Part shown: in pieces, positions 50,431 through 59,177 of the stretch
Layout of the letters: each line of letters starts with the position of its first letter
Numbering within the stretch: position 1 is the first letter of the stretch
Origin: UKL13-2 sp044229235
Lineage (GTDB): Bacteria; Pseudomonadota; Gammaproteobacteria; Burkholderiales; Usitatibacteraceae
Direction: 5' to 3'
Length of the DNA stretch: 64,000 bases
Assembly: GCA_044229235.1 (NCBI GenBank)
Contig: JBGATH010000012.1
Span: 32,523-96,522 of the forward strand
Translations under genes and position numbers: made by a program
The notes under the pieces: model-generated
Databases searched by the model: none
Seen by the model: the letters and a program-made list of their open reading frames with translations, nothing else
Told to the model about the DNA's origin: nothing

Positions 50431-51921
50431 ATGAACCAGCCGGCCTACAGCGCTCTCACCGCCACCTGGAAGCGACTCCACCACTTCAGCCACTTGCAGG
50501 CCCTGGCGGGATGGGATCGGGCATCGATGATGCCCGCGCACGGCAACGACGCGCGTGCCAATGCCATGGCGGAGATGGATGGCCTGCTGCACGGCATCCG
50601 CACCGACCCGCACTTGAAATCCATGCTCGACGCGGCAGAACGCGAAACGCTCGATGACGTGCAGCGCGCCAATTTGCGCGAAATCCGCCGCGACTGGCGC
50701 GCCGCCAACGCGCTGCCCGCCGCGCTGGTGCAAGCGCAATCGCAGGCCACCGCGCGCTGCGAACACGCCTGGCGCACGCAGCGGCCGGCTAACGACTGGA
50801 ACGGCTTCCTGGTCAATTTCCGCGATGTGCTCAAGTGCGCGCGCGAGCAGGCAAAGTTCCTGGCCGACGAAACCGGCCTGCGTCCCTACGATGCGCTGAT
50901 GGACAACTTCGAGCCGGGCATGACCTGCGAAAAGCTCGACGTGCTGTTCGGCGACCTGCTCACTTGGCTGCCGGATCTCGTTCGCAAGGTGCGCGAGAAG
51001 CAGGCCAAGCAGTCCGTGATCGCACCGGTCGGCCCCTTCTCGCGCGCGGCGCAATACGCCGTCGGGCAAGAGGCGATGAAGCTGCTGGGCTTTGATTTCA
51101 ATGCCGGCCGGCTGGATGAGAGCGCGCACCCGTTCTGCGGCGGCGTGCCCGAAGACACCCGTCTCACCACGCGCTACCGCGAGGACGATTTTGTGGCGAG
51201 CCTGATGGGCACCATCCACGAGACCGGACACGGCCGCTACGAACAGAGCCTGCGCCGCGACTGGCTGGGCCAGCCGGTGGGCTGGGCAAGAAGCGCGGGC
51301 ATCCACGAAAGTCAGAGCCTCAGTTTCGAAATGCAGATCGGCCTGTCGCGCGCCTTCGTCGGTTTGCTGGCGCCGCGCATGGTGCAGCACTTCGGTGCGC
51401 AACCGGCGTTTGAAGCAGAGAACCTCTACCAGTACTTCATCCGCGTGCAGCCCGGATTCATTCGCGTGGAAGCCGATGAACTCACTTATCCCTTGCACGT
51501 GATCCTGCGTTACCGCATCGAGCGCGACCTGATCGAAGGCAAGATCGAAGCCGACGACATCCCCGCGCTATGGGACAAGGCCATGGCCGAATTCCTCGAC
51601 ATCGACACACGCGGCAATTACAAGAATGGCTGCATGCAGGATGTGCACTGGGGCGAGGGCCTGTTCGGCTATTTTCCGAGCTATACCTTGGGCGCGATGT
51701 ATGCCGCGCAATGGTTTGCGGCGATCCGCCGCGCGGTGCCGGACCTGGATGCACGCATGGCGAAAGGCGATCTGGCGCCGGCGCTGGACTGGCTCAAGCA
51801 GAACGTGTGGGAGCAGGGCAGCCGCTGGACCACGGATGAACTGGTGACGCGCGCCACCGGCAGCGCGCTGGATGCGGTGCATTACCGGCGGCATTTGGAG
51901 AACCGGTATTTGGGCGAATAG
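50431..51921 (+). CDS. M32-family metallocarboxypeptidase (Taq-type)
   Basis: 496 residues from the ATG at 50431; the frame is open upstream, but the family begins at this point (LTATWKRLHHFSHLQALAGW DRA). The zinc site is TIHETGHGRYEQ (HExxH), and the family motif GIHESQSLSFEMQIGLS supplies the third ligand Glu. The HPFCGG and DVHWGEGLFGYFPSYTLGAM blocks are also diagnostic. The enzyme removes single C-terminal residues from peptides in the cytoplasm. It is followed by an M24 peptidase gene on the same strand. Confidence 0.94.
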   Translation: MNQPAYSALTATWKRLHHFSHLQALAGWDRASMMPAHGNDARANAMAEMDGLLHGIRTDPHLKSMLDAAERETLDDVQRANLREIRRDWRAANALPAALVQAQSQATARCEHAWRTQRPANDWNGFLVNFRDVLKCAREQAKFLADETGLRPYDALMDNFEPGMTCEKLDVLFGDLLTWLPDLVRKVREKQAKQSVIAPVGPFSRAAQYAVGQEAMKLLGFDFNAGRLDESAHPFCGGVPEDTRLTTRYREDDFVASLMGTIHETGHGRYEQSLRRDWLGQPVGWARSAGIHESQSLSFEMQIGLSRAFVGLLAPRMVQHFGAQPAFEAENLYQYFIRVQPGFIRVEADELTYPLHVILRYRIERDLIEGKIEADDIPALWDKAMAEFLDIDTRGNYKNGCMQDVHWGEGLFGYFPSYTLGAMYAAQWFAAIRRAVPDLDARMAKGDLAPALDWLKQNVWEQGSRWTTDELVTRATGSALDAVHYRRHLENRYLGE

Positions 51922-51956
51922 AAGAGGTGCAGCCGAAATTCGTAAGTGAAAGTTGC

Positions 51957-52040
51957 CCTACCCCGGCGCAGGCCGGGGCCCAATTTTGATCAACGGAAAA
52001 TTGCAGGGAAACTTGGCCCCCGGCCTGCGCCGGGGAAGGG
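51957..52040. repeat. Large inverted repeat, CCCCGGCGCAGGCCGGGG type
   Basis: The left arm (CCCTACCCCGGCGCAGGCCG from 51957) and the right arm (CGGCCTGCGCCGGGGAAGGG to 52040) are near-complementary and flank a ~35-bp spacer that also pairs in part (CCCAATTTT / AAAATTG). Same design as 24492-24575. It lies between the M32 and M24 genes. Confidence 0.82.
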
Positions 52041-52065
52041 GATACTGCAAAGTGAGTGAGCAATC

Positions 52066-53295
52066 ATGACCATCGGCGTCGGCGGTAAAACCAAAGAAGC
52101 AGCATTGGCATCCCTGTCCAACATGATGGCGGGTGCGCAACCCATCGGGCTGGATGAATACCGGCAACGCATCGCGCGGGCGCAGGAACGCATGCGCGCC
52201 GAGGGCATCGCCGCGATCTGGGTGCATGCGGGCACCAACCTGAGCTACTTCACCGGCACGCCCTGGCATCCGAGCGAGCGCATGGTCGGGGCCATCATCT
52301 CGGCGACGGGTGAGATGGAATATCTGGCGCCGTACTTCGAGCAGAACACGCTGCGCGATTACATGGTGGTCGAGGGCGCGGTGAACGTGTGGCACGAGCA
52401 CGAAAGTCCCTACGCGCTGTTCATGGCTACGCTGAAGCGCATGGGCATCACCGGCAATTCATCGAGCCCGACCAGGATCGGCCTCAGCGAGGACGCGCCA
52501 TTTTTCATCGTGGATGGAATCTCGGCGCTGGCCGACGGCTATCGTGTCGTCAACGCCAGACCGGTCACGGCCCACTGCCGCACCCGCAAGTCGGCCAACG
52601 AAATTGCGTTGATGCAGCGCGCCAAGAACATGACGCTGGAAGTGCACAAGGCGGCGGCCTCGATGCTGCGCGAAGGCATTGTCACCACCGAGGTCGATGC
52701 CTTCATCCACGAGGCGCACAAGCAGGTGGGTTCATCCGGCTCGTACTTCTGCATCGTGCTGTTCGGGCCGGCCTCGGCGTTTCCGCACGGCGTGAAGGAA
52801 CCGCAAACGCTGAAGAACGGCGACATGGTGTTGATCGACACCGGCTGCCAGGTGCACGGCTACATTTCCGACATCACCCGCACCTATGTGTTCGGCGAAG
52901 CCAACGAACGCCAACGCGCGGTGTGGAATGCCGAGAAGGCCGCGCAGGCGGCGGCCTTTGCCGCGGCGCAACCGGGCGTGCCCTGCAGCGAGGTGGATAT
53001 GGCCGCTCGCCGCTCGCTGGTCGCCAGCGGCTTCGGGCCGGACTACGAGCTGCCCGGCCTGCCGCACCGCACGGGGCATGGCATCGGCCTCGACATCCAC
53101 GAGTGGCCTTACCTGGTTGGCAGCGATACCACGCCGCTCGCTGAAGGGATGTGCTTTTCCAACGAGCCGATGATTTGCGTGCCGGGCGAATTCGGCATCC
53201 GCCTGGAGGATCACTTCTACATGACGGCGACCGGGCCGAAGTGGTTTACGCAGCCTTCGCATTCGGTGGATGACCCGTTTGGGTTTCGGGCGTAA
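52066..53295 (+). CDS. M24-family Xaa-Pro peptidase/creatinase-like protein
   Basis: 409 residues. The N-terminal creatinase-type domain (residues ~25-165) is followed by the pita-bread metallopeptidase. Metal ligands are in order: Asp and Asp in LIDTGCQVHGYISDITRTYV, His in LPHRTGHGIGLDIHEWPYL, Glu in CFSNEPMICVPGEFG and Glu in GIRLEDHFYMT. The function is probably removal of a residue preceding proline, or dipeptide cleavage (prolidase). It stands 145 bp after the M32 gene, with an inverted repeat between them. Confidence 0.92.
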   Translation: MTIGVGGKTKEAALASLSNMMAGAQPIGLDEYRQRIARAQERMRAEGIAAIWVHAGTNLSYFTGTPWHPSERMVGAIISATGEMEYLAPYFEQNTLRDYMVVEGAVNVWHEHESPYALFMATLKRMGITGNSSSPTRIGLSEDAPFFIVDGISALADGYRVVNARPVTAHCRTRKSANEIALMQRAKNMTLEVHKAAASMLREGIVTTEVDAFIHEAHKQVGSSGSYFCIVLFGPASAFPHGVKEPQTLKNGDMVLIDTGCQVHGYISDITRTYVFGEANERQRAVWNAEKAAQAAAFAAAQPGVPCSEVDMAARRSLVASGFGPDYELPGLPHRTGHGIGLDIHEWPYLVGSDTTPLAEGMCFSNEPMICVPGEFGIRLEDHFYMTATGPKWFTQPSHSVDDPFGFRA

Positions 53296-53334
53296 CGGCT
53301 TTTTGAGATTCGCCTGCGCCAACATTGCCAAGCT

Positions 53335-53490
53335 TGCCCCTCAGGCACTTCTCCCTTTCCTAAAGGGAGACTGAGAGGGATTTCCAGATGCTTGAGCGCT
53401 GCTCAGGGCCGCAAATCTCCCCCGACACGCTCGCTTCGCTCGCCCTCTGCAGGAAAGAGGGAGGTGCCTTGATCAAAGGACTCCTGGGCT
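53335..53490. repeat. Hairpin repeat block before the ClpX-like gene
   Basis: Contains CTCCCTTTCCTAAAGGGAGA (a perfect CTCCCTTT / AAAGGGAG stem), and later CCGCAAATCTCCCCCGAC, close to the opening of the composite repeat at 24260-25130. A second pairing is formed by CCCTCTGCAGG / GAGGGAGG pieces. It occupies most of the 291-bp gap between the M24 and ClpX-like genes; no gene is seen in it. Confidence 0.6.
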
Positions 53491-53586
53491 TTATGCCTCC
53501 CTGGTGCACCGACCGGCAACATTGGCGCGCGCCATTGCCATTCGCCGGCACTCCCTGTACAAGAACGGGTGAACGAATCAGGGAGC

Positions 53587-54624
53587 ATGTTGATGAACGC
53601 CGCCAGCACCACCCCGCCCAAGCTCAAGCTCACGCCCAGCGCCATCGTCAGGTACCTCGACCAGTACGTGGTCGGCCAGGACGAGGCCAAAAAAATCATG
53701 GCGGTGGTGATCTATGCCCACTTCAAGAAGTTGGGCCGCATGCACGATGCGTCGAGCGAAAACCCGATCGAGCTGGGCAAGAGCAATGTGCTGCTGGTCG
53801 GCCCCACCGGCACCGGCAAGACGCTGATGTGCGAGACGCTGTCGCGCGCCATCGACGTGCCCTTCGTGACAGCGGACGCCACCTCGCTTGCGCAGACGCA
53901 GTACGTCAACACCGAGATCGAAGCCATCCTCATGCGGCTGGTGGACAAGGTGCAGGGCAATCTCGCCAAGGCGCAGCGCGGCATTGTCTTCATCGATGAG
54001 ATCGACAAGCTGAAGGCGGCCGGCGGCAAGGCGCCCACCACCTCCGGCGAAGGCGTGCAGCATGCGCTGCTGAAAATCATGGAAGGCTCGCTGGTGAAGC
54101 TGTCCAGCGGGCGGGTGATCGACACCACCAATATCCTGTTCATCTGCGGCGGCGCCTTCGTCGGCCTCGATGACATCAGTTCCAATGCCAAGACCTTCGG
54201 TTTCATCTCCGTTACCGAAGGCACCAATCAGCGCATTCTCGACAAGCTCAACGCCCGCATCAAACCCACCGACCTGATCGCCTTCGGACTCATCCCCGAG
54301 TTCACCGGGCGACTGCCAGTGGTGGCCAACCTCACTGCGCTGTCCCGCGACATGATGGTGGCCATCATGACCAAGCCGAAGAACTGCCTCTACAACCAGT
54401 TTCGCGAGGTGTTCAAAGCCGAGGGCGTGGAACTGACCATCGAGACGCGCGTATTCGAGGAAATTGCCGCGCTGGCCGAGGAGTACAAGGTCGGCGCGCG
54501 CAGCCTGCGCGGCATTTTCGAGGAAATGATCACGCCAGCCCTGTTCCAGATCCCCGACCGGCCGGAGGTGAAGAAGGTGGTGTTCCGGTCGCTGTTTGCG
54601 GATGCGGAACTGGCGTCGGGTTGA
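53587..54624 (+). CDS. Divergent ClpX-like AAA+ unfoldase lacking the zinc domain and RKH loop
   Basis: 345 residues from the ATG at 53587 (AGGGAG upstream). Standard AAA+ motifs are intact: Walker A GPTGTGKT (72-79), Walker B IVFIDE (133-138) and sensor-2 GARSLR (about 312). Against well-known ClpX features it differs sharply. The Cys4 zinc-binding N-domain is absent, with the protein opening at TPSAIVRYLDQYVVGQDEAK. Pore-1 GYVG is QYVN (105-108). The RKH loop is deleted (EGSLVKLSSGRVIDTTNILF, 166-185). The ClpP-docking IGF is FGF (204-206). It keeps enough to hydrolyse ATP but may act on other substrates, or without ClpP. No clpP lies nearby. Confidence 0.88.
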   Translation: MLMNAASTTPPKLKLTPSAIVRYLDQYVVGQDEAKKIMAVVIYAHFKKLGRMHDASSENPIELGKSNVLLVGPTGTGKTLMCETLSRAIDVPFVTADATSLAQTQYVNTEIEAILMRLVDKVQGNLAKAQRGIVFIDEIDKLKAAGGKAPTTSGEGVQHALLKIMEGSLVKLSSGRVIDTTNILFICGGAFVGLDDISSNAKTFGFISVTEGTNQRILDKLNARIKPTDLIAFGLIPEFTGRLPVVANLTALSRDMMVAIMTKPKNCLYNQFREVFKAEGVELTIETRVFEEIAALAEEYKVGARSLRGIFEEMITPALFQIPDRPEVKKVVFRSLFADAELASG

Positions 54625-54637
54625 TCGCCGGCGCGGC

Positions 54638-55510
54638 TTACTCCGGCAACGCCTGAATCGCAAACGCCGTCCGCAGTGTGTCGCTCATCGGCGCACCCAG
54701 CGGCGTAAACCACTTGTCATAGATCCTCTCGATCTCGCCGCTGCGGAACAGGCCCGACAGGGTCTTGTTTACCATCAGCTTGAAGTCCGCATCGCCGCGC
54801 CGGAACATCAGGCCGAAGGGTTCATAGGAGAGGTGCCGGCCGACCACGGCGTAGTCCTTGGGTTTTTTTGCATTGGCCGCGAGCGCCATCAGCTGGATGT
54901 CATCGCTCACTTTGGCGACCACGCGACCGGTCTCGACGGCCAGAAAGCCTTCGCCGTGGTCCTTCACATTCAGCACCTTGATGCCCAGCTGCTTCTGGTC
55001 GCTCAGGTTTTTGATGATGCGTTCGTTGGTAGTGCCCTGCGAAACCGACACGGTCTTGCCCTTCAGGTCTTCGACTTCTTTCACACCCGAAGAAACCTTG
55101 ACCAGGAGGCGCGTGCCGCCGATGAAGGTCACATGCGAAAACTCCACCTGCTTCTGGCGCGTGAGCGTGTTGGTGGTCGAGCCGCATTCCAGGTCCACGG
55201 TGCCGTTGGCCACCAGCGGCACGCGCGTCTGCGAGATCACCGGGATCTGCTTTACCTGCAGGTTCGGCAGGTTCAGTTCGGTCTTGATGGCCTCGACAAT
55301 TTTTCCGCACAGGTCGATCGAATAGCCGATCACGTTCTGATTCTGGTCGAGGTAGGAGAACGGCAGCGAGGTCTCACGGATGCCCAGCGAGATGGTGTTG
55401 CTGTCCTTGATCTTTTTCAGCGTGCCGGTCAGTTCCTGTGCCTGCGCGGCAAGCGGGAGCAGCAGCGCAACGAGGAGCGTGCCGCGAATACCATACAAGG
55501 TGCGTTGCAT
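54638..55510 (-). CDS. Amino-acid ABC transporter substrate-binding protein (GltI-like)
   Basis: 290 residues, with a signal peptide (TLLVALLLPLAAQAQE). Family-3 solute-binding features are SLGIRETSLPFSYLDQNQNV, GYSIDLCGKIVEAIKTELNL, a ligand-binding ANGTVDLECGSTTNTLTRQK and AVVGRHLSYEPFGLMFRRGD. It resembles GltI-type glutamate/aspartate receptors. No permease or ATPase gene is adjacent. It is convergent with the ClpX-like gene and divergent from the SDR. Confidence 0.92.
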   Translation of the reverse strand: MQRTLYGIRGTLLVALLLPLAAQAQELTGTLKKIKDSNTISLGIRETSLPFSYLDQNQNVIGYSIDLCGKIVEAIKTELNLPNLQVKQIPVISQTRVPLVANGTVDLECGSTTNTLTRQKQVEFSHVTFIGGTRLLVKVSSGVKEVEDLKGKTVSVSQGTTNERIIKNLSDQKQLGIKVLNVKDHGEGFLAVETGRVVAKVSDDIQLMALAANAKKPKDYAVVGRHLSYEPFGLMFRRGDADFKLMVNKTLSGLFRSGEIERIYDKWFTPLGAPMSDTLRTAFAIQALPE

Positions 55511-55610
55511 GGTCGTCTTCTTCTGGTGGGAATGGATAGAACCATTCTAATCAGAAGCAGCCTTGCGGGCTGCTAAAGTCGGAATTCGGAACATTGACCA
55601 GGAGCGGACC

Positions 55611-56363
55611 ATGAGCGCATCACGCATCGCCCTCATCACCGGCGCCGGTAGCGGCATCGGCAAAGCTTGTTCGCTCGCGCTCCTCAAGGCCGGCTGGTCG
55701 GTGGCGCTGGCGGGCCGGCGCATGGAACGCCTCGTTCAGGTGGCGGAAGAATCCGCCGCCGGTTCGCGCGCCTTGCCGGTCGCCGCCGATGTGGGCGATG
55801 CCGCCTCGGTCGCGGCATTGTTTGACACGGTGCGCGACACTTGGGGCCGGCTGGATCTGCTGTTCAACAATGCCGGTACCGGCGCGCCCGCGGTGCCGCT
55901 CGAAGACCTGCCACTGGAAACGCTGCAGGCGGTGCTGGACAGCAACCTGCGCGGCCCCTTCCTGTGCACGCGCGAAGCCATCCGCCTGATGAAATCGCAG
56001 GATCCGCAGGGCGGCCGCATCATCAACAACGGCAGCATTTCCGCGCACGCGCCGCGGCCCAATTCGGCCCCCTACACCGCCACCAAGCACGCCATCACCG
56101 GGCTGACCAAATCGACCTCACTGGATGGCCGCAAGTACAACATTGCCTGCGGGCAGATCGACATCGGCAACGCCATGACCGACCTGGCCGCGCGCATGGC
56201 CAAGGGCGTACCGCAAGCCAACGGCGAGATCGCGGTGGAGCCGCTCATGGATGTCGAGATCGTGGCCGACGCGGTGCTGCACATGGCCAGCCTGCCGCTG
56301 TCGGCCAACGTGCAGTTCATGACCGTGATGGCCACCAGGATGCCGTTTGTGGGACGCGGCTAG
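55611..56363 (+). CDS. Short-chain dehydrogenase/reductase
   Basis: 250 residues from the ATG at 55611 (AGGAGCGG upstream). TGAGSGIGKA lies near residue 11, NNAG near 87, the active-site Ser in NNGSISAHAP and YTATK near 157. The loop after the active site (CGQIDIGNAMTDLAARMAKG) is typical of the family that lacks the usual PG motif. Substrate unknown. Confidence 0.9.
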   Translation: MSASRIALITGAGSGIGKACSLALLKAGWSVALAGRRMERLVQVAEESAAGSRALPVAADVGDAASVAALFDTVRDTWGRLDLLFNNAGTGAPAVPLEDLPLETLQAVLDSNLRGPFLCTREAIRLMKSQDPQGGRIINNGSISAHAPRPNSAPYTATKHAITGLTKSTSLDGRKYNIACGQIDIGNAMTDLAARMAKGVPQANGEIAVEPLMDVEIVADAVLHMASLPLSANVQFMTVMATRMPFVGRG

Positions 56364-56392
56364 CGGCGTCCAACGCTCGCGCCAAAATACAA

Positions 56393-56459
56393 AAACTCAA
56401 GCACCGGCGCGGCTTCCAGGCCAGAAATGGCCGGAGACGCCCGCCAATGCTTGAGTTTT
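56393..56459. repeat. Dispersed palindromic repeat, copy R8
   Basis: Arms AAACTCAAGCACCGGCGCGG and CGCCCGCCAATGCTTGAGTTT (one base shared) around CCAGGCCAGAAATGGCCGGA, between the SDR and the convergent lysine-rich small gene. Confidence 0.9.
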
Positions 56460-56514
56460 GCGGCTTTATGCTGGGCCGGGCCGGCTGAATCTGCCTGGGC
56501 CCGACAGGCCAGCC

Positions 56515-56619
56515 TTACTTGCCGGCGGCTTTTTTCTGCTTCTTCGCTTCCTTCTTTTCCTTCGGCGTCTTGCTTGCCGGTTTCTTGGTTTCCTTCTTGG
56601 TGTCCTTGGCTTTGCTCAT
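56515..56619 (-). CDS. 34-residue lysine-rich small protein
   Basis: The ATG at 56619 has a strong CCAAGGAGAC ribosome-binding site six bases upstream. The peptide is MSKAKDTKKETKKPASKTPK followed by EKKEAKKQKKAAGK, so about half of the residues are Lys. Such composition suits a nucleic-acid-binding or nucleoid-associated peptide (inference). A longer frame upstream has no ribosome-binding site. The 90 bp upstream are not overlapped by another gene, so it would have its own promoter. Confidence 0.55.
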   Translation of the reverse strand: MSKAKDTKKETKKPASKTPKEKKEAKKQKKAAGK

Positions 56620-56807
56620 GCGTGTCTCCTTGGATGACTGGGTGGCAGGCGCGGTGCCGGTGTGCCGGCATCGGTTCAACTTTAAACCGGATTGACGCGG
56701 CCGTGTTGAGGCGTGGCAAGCGAAATCTGCCGCGGCAGCTTGGTGCGTCATAACGTGATGTTGCGATGGGTGGACCGCCGCCCTGCAACCGTCACGCAAG
56801 GACCTTC

Positions 56808-57785
56808 ATGAGATCCATCTTGTCGCTTATTTCGATGCTGCTGGCGCTACTGACAGCCCACAGCGCCGCCGCCCACCAGTGCCCGGTGCCGCTCACCGGC
56901 GCGCCGCCGCAGGTCAAATTCGTCACCAGCGACATCGAACTGTTCTGGCGCGCAATCGACATGGCCACGCCGGAGACGATGGCCGACGTGCTGGAGCGCG
57001 AATACCTGAAAAAGGGATCGCCCGGCCTCGCCGATTTCACCCGCATGCGCATCGGCGACGCGAAAAAACTTGCGGCCACCGTCAAGGCCTACCCGGCGTA
57101 CTACGCGGCGCTGCGACAAAGTTCGCGCAAGGTCGATTCCTACCGCGCCACCATGCTGGCCTCCTTCCATTGCCTGCAGAGCCTGTATCCGCAGGCGGTG
57201 ATGCCGGAAGTCTATTTCGTCATTGGCCGCATGAACTCGGCCGGCACCGTGGACGCCCGCTCGCTGCTGATCGGCGTGGACATGTTCGGCAACGGCGGCA
57301 CGGAGGCGATGGCGGCGCTGGGCAGTTGGCACCAGGCGGTGGTGGCGCCCATCGAGCGCCTGCCGAACATTGTTGCCCACGAGCTGATCCACGCGCAGCA
57401 GTCGAACAGTGGCGCGGAAACACTGCTGGCCGCATCGCTTAACGAGGGCGTAGCCGACTTCATCGGCGAACTCATCTGCGGGCAGACCATCAATCCGCAC
57501 CTGCATGCCTTCGCAAAAAACCGCCATGTCGAACTGTGGCGCGCGTTCGAGCCGGCCATGCGCGGCAAGGACCTGGGCCGCTGGCTCTACCAGGGTGACC
57601 AGGCCACCGCCGATTGGCCCGCCGACCTGGGCTACGTCATGGGCTACCGCATCGCGGCCGCCTACTACGCGGCAACGCCGGACAAGGCGCGGGCGATTCG
57701 CGACATGCTGCGCATCGGCGATGCCGAGGCATTCCTCAAGGCCAGCGGCTACGCGGCGCAGATGGAGAAAGCTGGATCGCGCTGA
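56808..57785 (+). CDS. Exported putative zinc protease (HELIH motif, DUF2268-like)
   Basis: 325 residues from the ATG at 56808, with a signal peptide ending near AAAHQ. The zinc motif is NIVAHELIHAQQSNSG (HExxH), with a likely third ligand Glu in SLNEGVADFIGELICG, the gluzincin-like arrangement used by DUF2268-type predicted proteases. No substrate is known. The next gene begins 77 bp downstream on the same strand, so the two may be co-transcribed. Confidence 0.75.
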   Translation: MRSILSLISMLLALLTAHSAAAHQCPVPLTGAPPQVKFVTSDIELFWRAIDMATPETMADVLEREYLKKGSPGLADFTRMRIGDAKKLAATVKAYPAYYAALRQSSRKVDSYRATMLASFHCLQSLYPQAVMPEVYFVIGRMNSAGTVDARSLLIGVDMFGNGGTEAMAALGSWHQAVVAPIERLPNIVAHELIHAQQSNSGAETLLAASLNEGVADFIGELICGQTINPHLHAFAKNRHVELWRAFEPAMRGKDLGRWLYQGDQATADWPADLGYVMGYRIAAAYYAATPDKARAIRDMLRIGDAEAFLKASGYAAQMEKAGSR

Positions 57786-57862
57786 TCCTTCGCATCGGCG
57801 TTGTGGCCGTCAACCTCGTGCGGGCTAAACTGACGGCTTCCGAAATGTTCGAAAGCCCGTTC

Positions 57863-58990
57863 ATGACACGTATTCCCCGCGCAATCTGGTTCGCGCGTTT
57901 GTCCGCATTCGCGGTGACACTGCACCTTGGCGCGGCGGCGCAGGCCGCGCCGCTCACCGTCCAGACCGTTCAATACAAGGGCAGGCTGCCCTACGTGCTG
58001 GCCGCCGACGCCAAAGTCGCTGCGCGCATCAACCACGCCGTGTTCCTCGACACCATCGACATGGCTGCGCCGCTGAAGTTATCCGACGGCGTGCGCGACA
58101 GGAAAAAAACCGAGGGCTTGGAGCCGATATCGGACATCAACTATCAGGTGTTGCGCAACGACGCACGCCTGCTGGTGCTGGCGGTGGAATACGAAGGCTG
58201 CGGCGCCTACTGCGAACACCGCGAAATCAATTTCAATTTTGATGCGGCCACCGGGCGCAGCCTGCTGTACTCAGACCTGATCACCGCTGCCGGCCGCGAA
58301 AAACTCGACCGGCAGCTCGAGGCGCGGCGAGTCGCCCGCGTGAACGCCGAGATCGCCCGCCTGCGCGCCGGCATCCAGGCCGCGCAGAAGAAGTTGCCGC
58401 CCAAGGCAAAGGAAAACCGGCTTGAGCCCGAGGATGCGGAAGCCGTCATCGAGATGTACCAGGGTTGCATCAAGCTCATGACGGATCCGGAGAACGCCAA
58501 GTACCGCACCATCGACGGCGATTCGTTCCGCATCGGCAAGGATGCCATCACCTTTTACTGGGGCCGCTGCAGCAACCATGCGATGCGCGCGCTGGACGAG
58601 ATCGGTGACTTTGCCGACATGCTGACGATCAAAGAACTGTCGCCGCAGCTCACCGCCTACGGCCGCGCATTGCTGCTCGGAGAAGGCAGCGCAATATCGG
58701 CGGGAGGACCGTTCGACCAGATTCTTACCGGCAAGGTGGGCTCGGCGCCCATCACCCTGAAGCTGGGCAAACGCAATCCCGACGGCAGCATCGGCGGCAG
58801 CTACTTCTACGACAAATACCGCACGCCGATTACGTTCTTCGGCAGGATCACCGGCGATGTTCTCGAGGTCGAAGAGACCACCGGCGACAACAAGGTTGCG
58901 CCGGTGATACGCGCCACCATCAGCGGCGGCGGGCTCAAAGGGACCTGGACGGGCAACGGCAAGCAACTGGCCTTCGACGTTTCGCCATAA
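57863..58990 (+). CDS. Exported hypothetical protein (DUF3298-like core)
   Basis: 375 residues from the ATG at 57863, with a signal peptide (FARLSAFAVTLHLGAAAQAA); an in-frame ATG at 57845 would add six residues. The pattern YEGCGAYCEHREINFNFDAA followed by TGRSLLYSDLITAAG resembles DUF3298/PdaC-type domains of periplasmic cell-wall proteins. The C-terminal ~90 residues are beta-rich (TLKLGKRNPDGSIGGSYFYD). Not assigned further. Confidence 0.7.
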   Translation: MTRIPRAIWFARLSAFAVTLHLGAAAQAAPLTVQTVQYKGRLPYVLAADAKVAARINHAVFLDTIDMAAPLKLSDGVRDRKKTEGLEPISDINYQVLRNDARLLVLAVEYEGCGAYCEHREINFNFDAATGRSLLYSDLITAAGREKLDRQLEARRVARVNAEIARLRAGIQAAQKKLPPKAKENRLEPEDAEAVIEMYQGCIKLMTDPENAKYRTIDGDSFRIGKDAITFYWGRCSNHAMRALDEIGDFADMLTIKELSPQLTAYGRALLLGEGSAISAGGPFDQILTGKVGSAPITLKLGKRNPDGSIGGSYFYDKYRTPITFFGRITGDVLEVEETTGDNKVAPVIRATISGGGLKGTWTGNGKQLAFDVSP

Positions 58991-59044
58991 TGGTTGCCAG
59001 TCATTTTTTCAACCGGTAGTTCTTCAGACCAAATGGAGTTGCCT

Positions 59045-59101
59045 ATGTCTGCCGTCTTCATGTGTTGCGCCCCTGTGGCGCCTGGCGGGAAGACCGGCTA
59101 G
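59045..59101 (+). other. Possible 18-codon leader ORF before the acetyltransferase gene
   Basis: ATG at 59045 (TGGAG six to ten bases upstream) reads MSAVFMCCAPVAPGGKTG and stop. It is followed by a GC hairpin (CCGCGAAGGCAT.../CGCGCC...TCGCGG) before the gene at 59178. This could be a regulatory leader peptide or chance. Confidence 0.2.
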
Positions 59102-59177
59102 TCGGCCCGCGAAGGCATCGCGCCTCGCGGACATGTTGGTGGGTCTTCCCGGATGTTCAATTTTTCCGGAGAAGATC

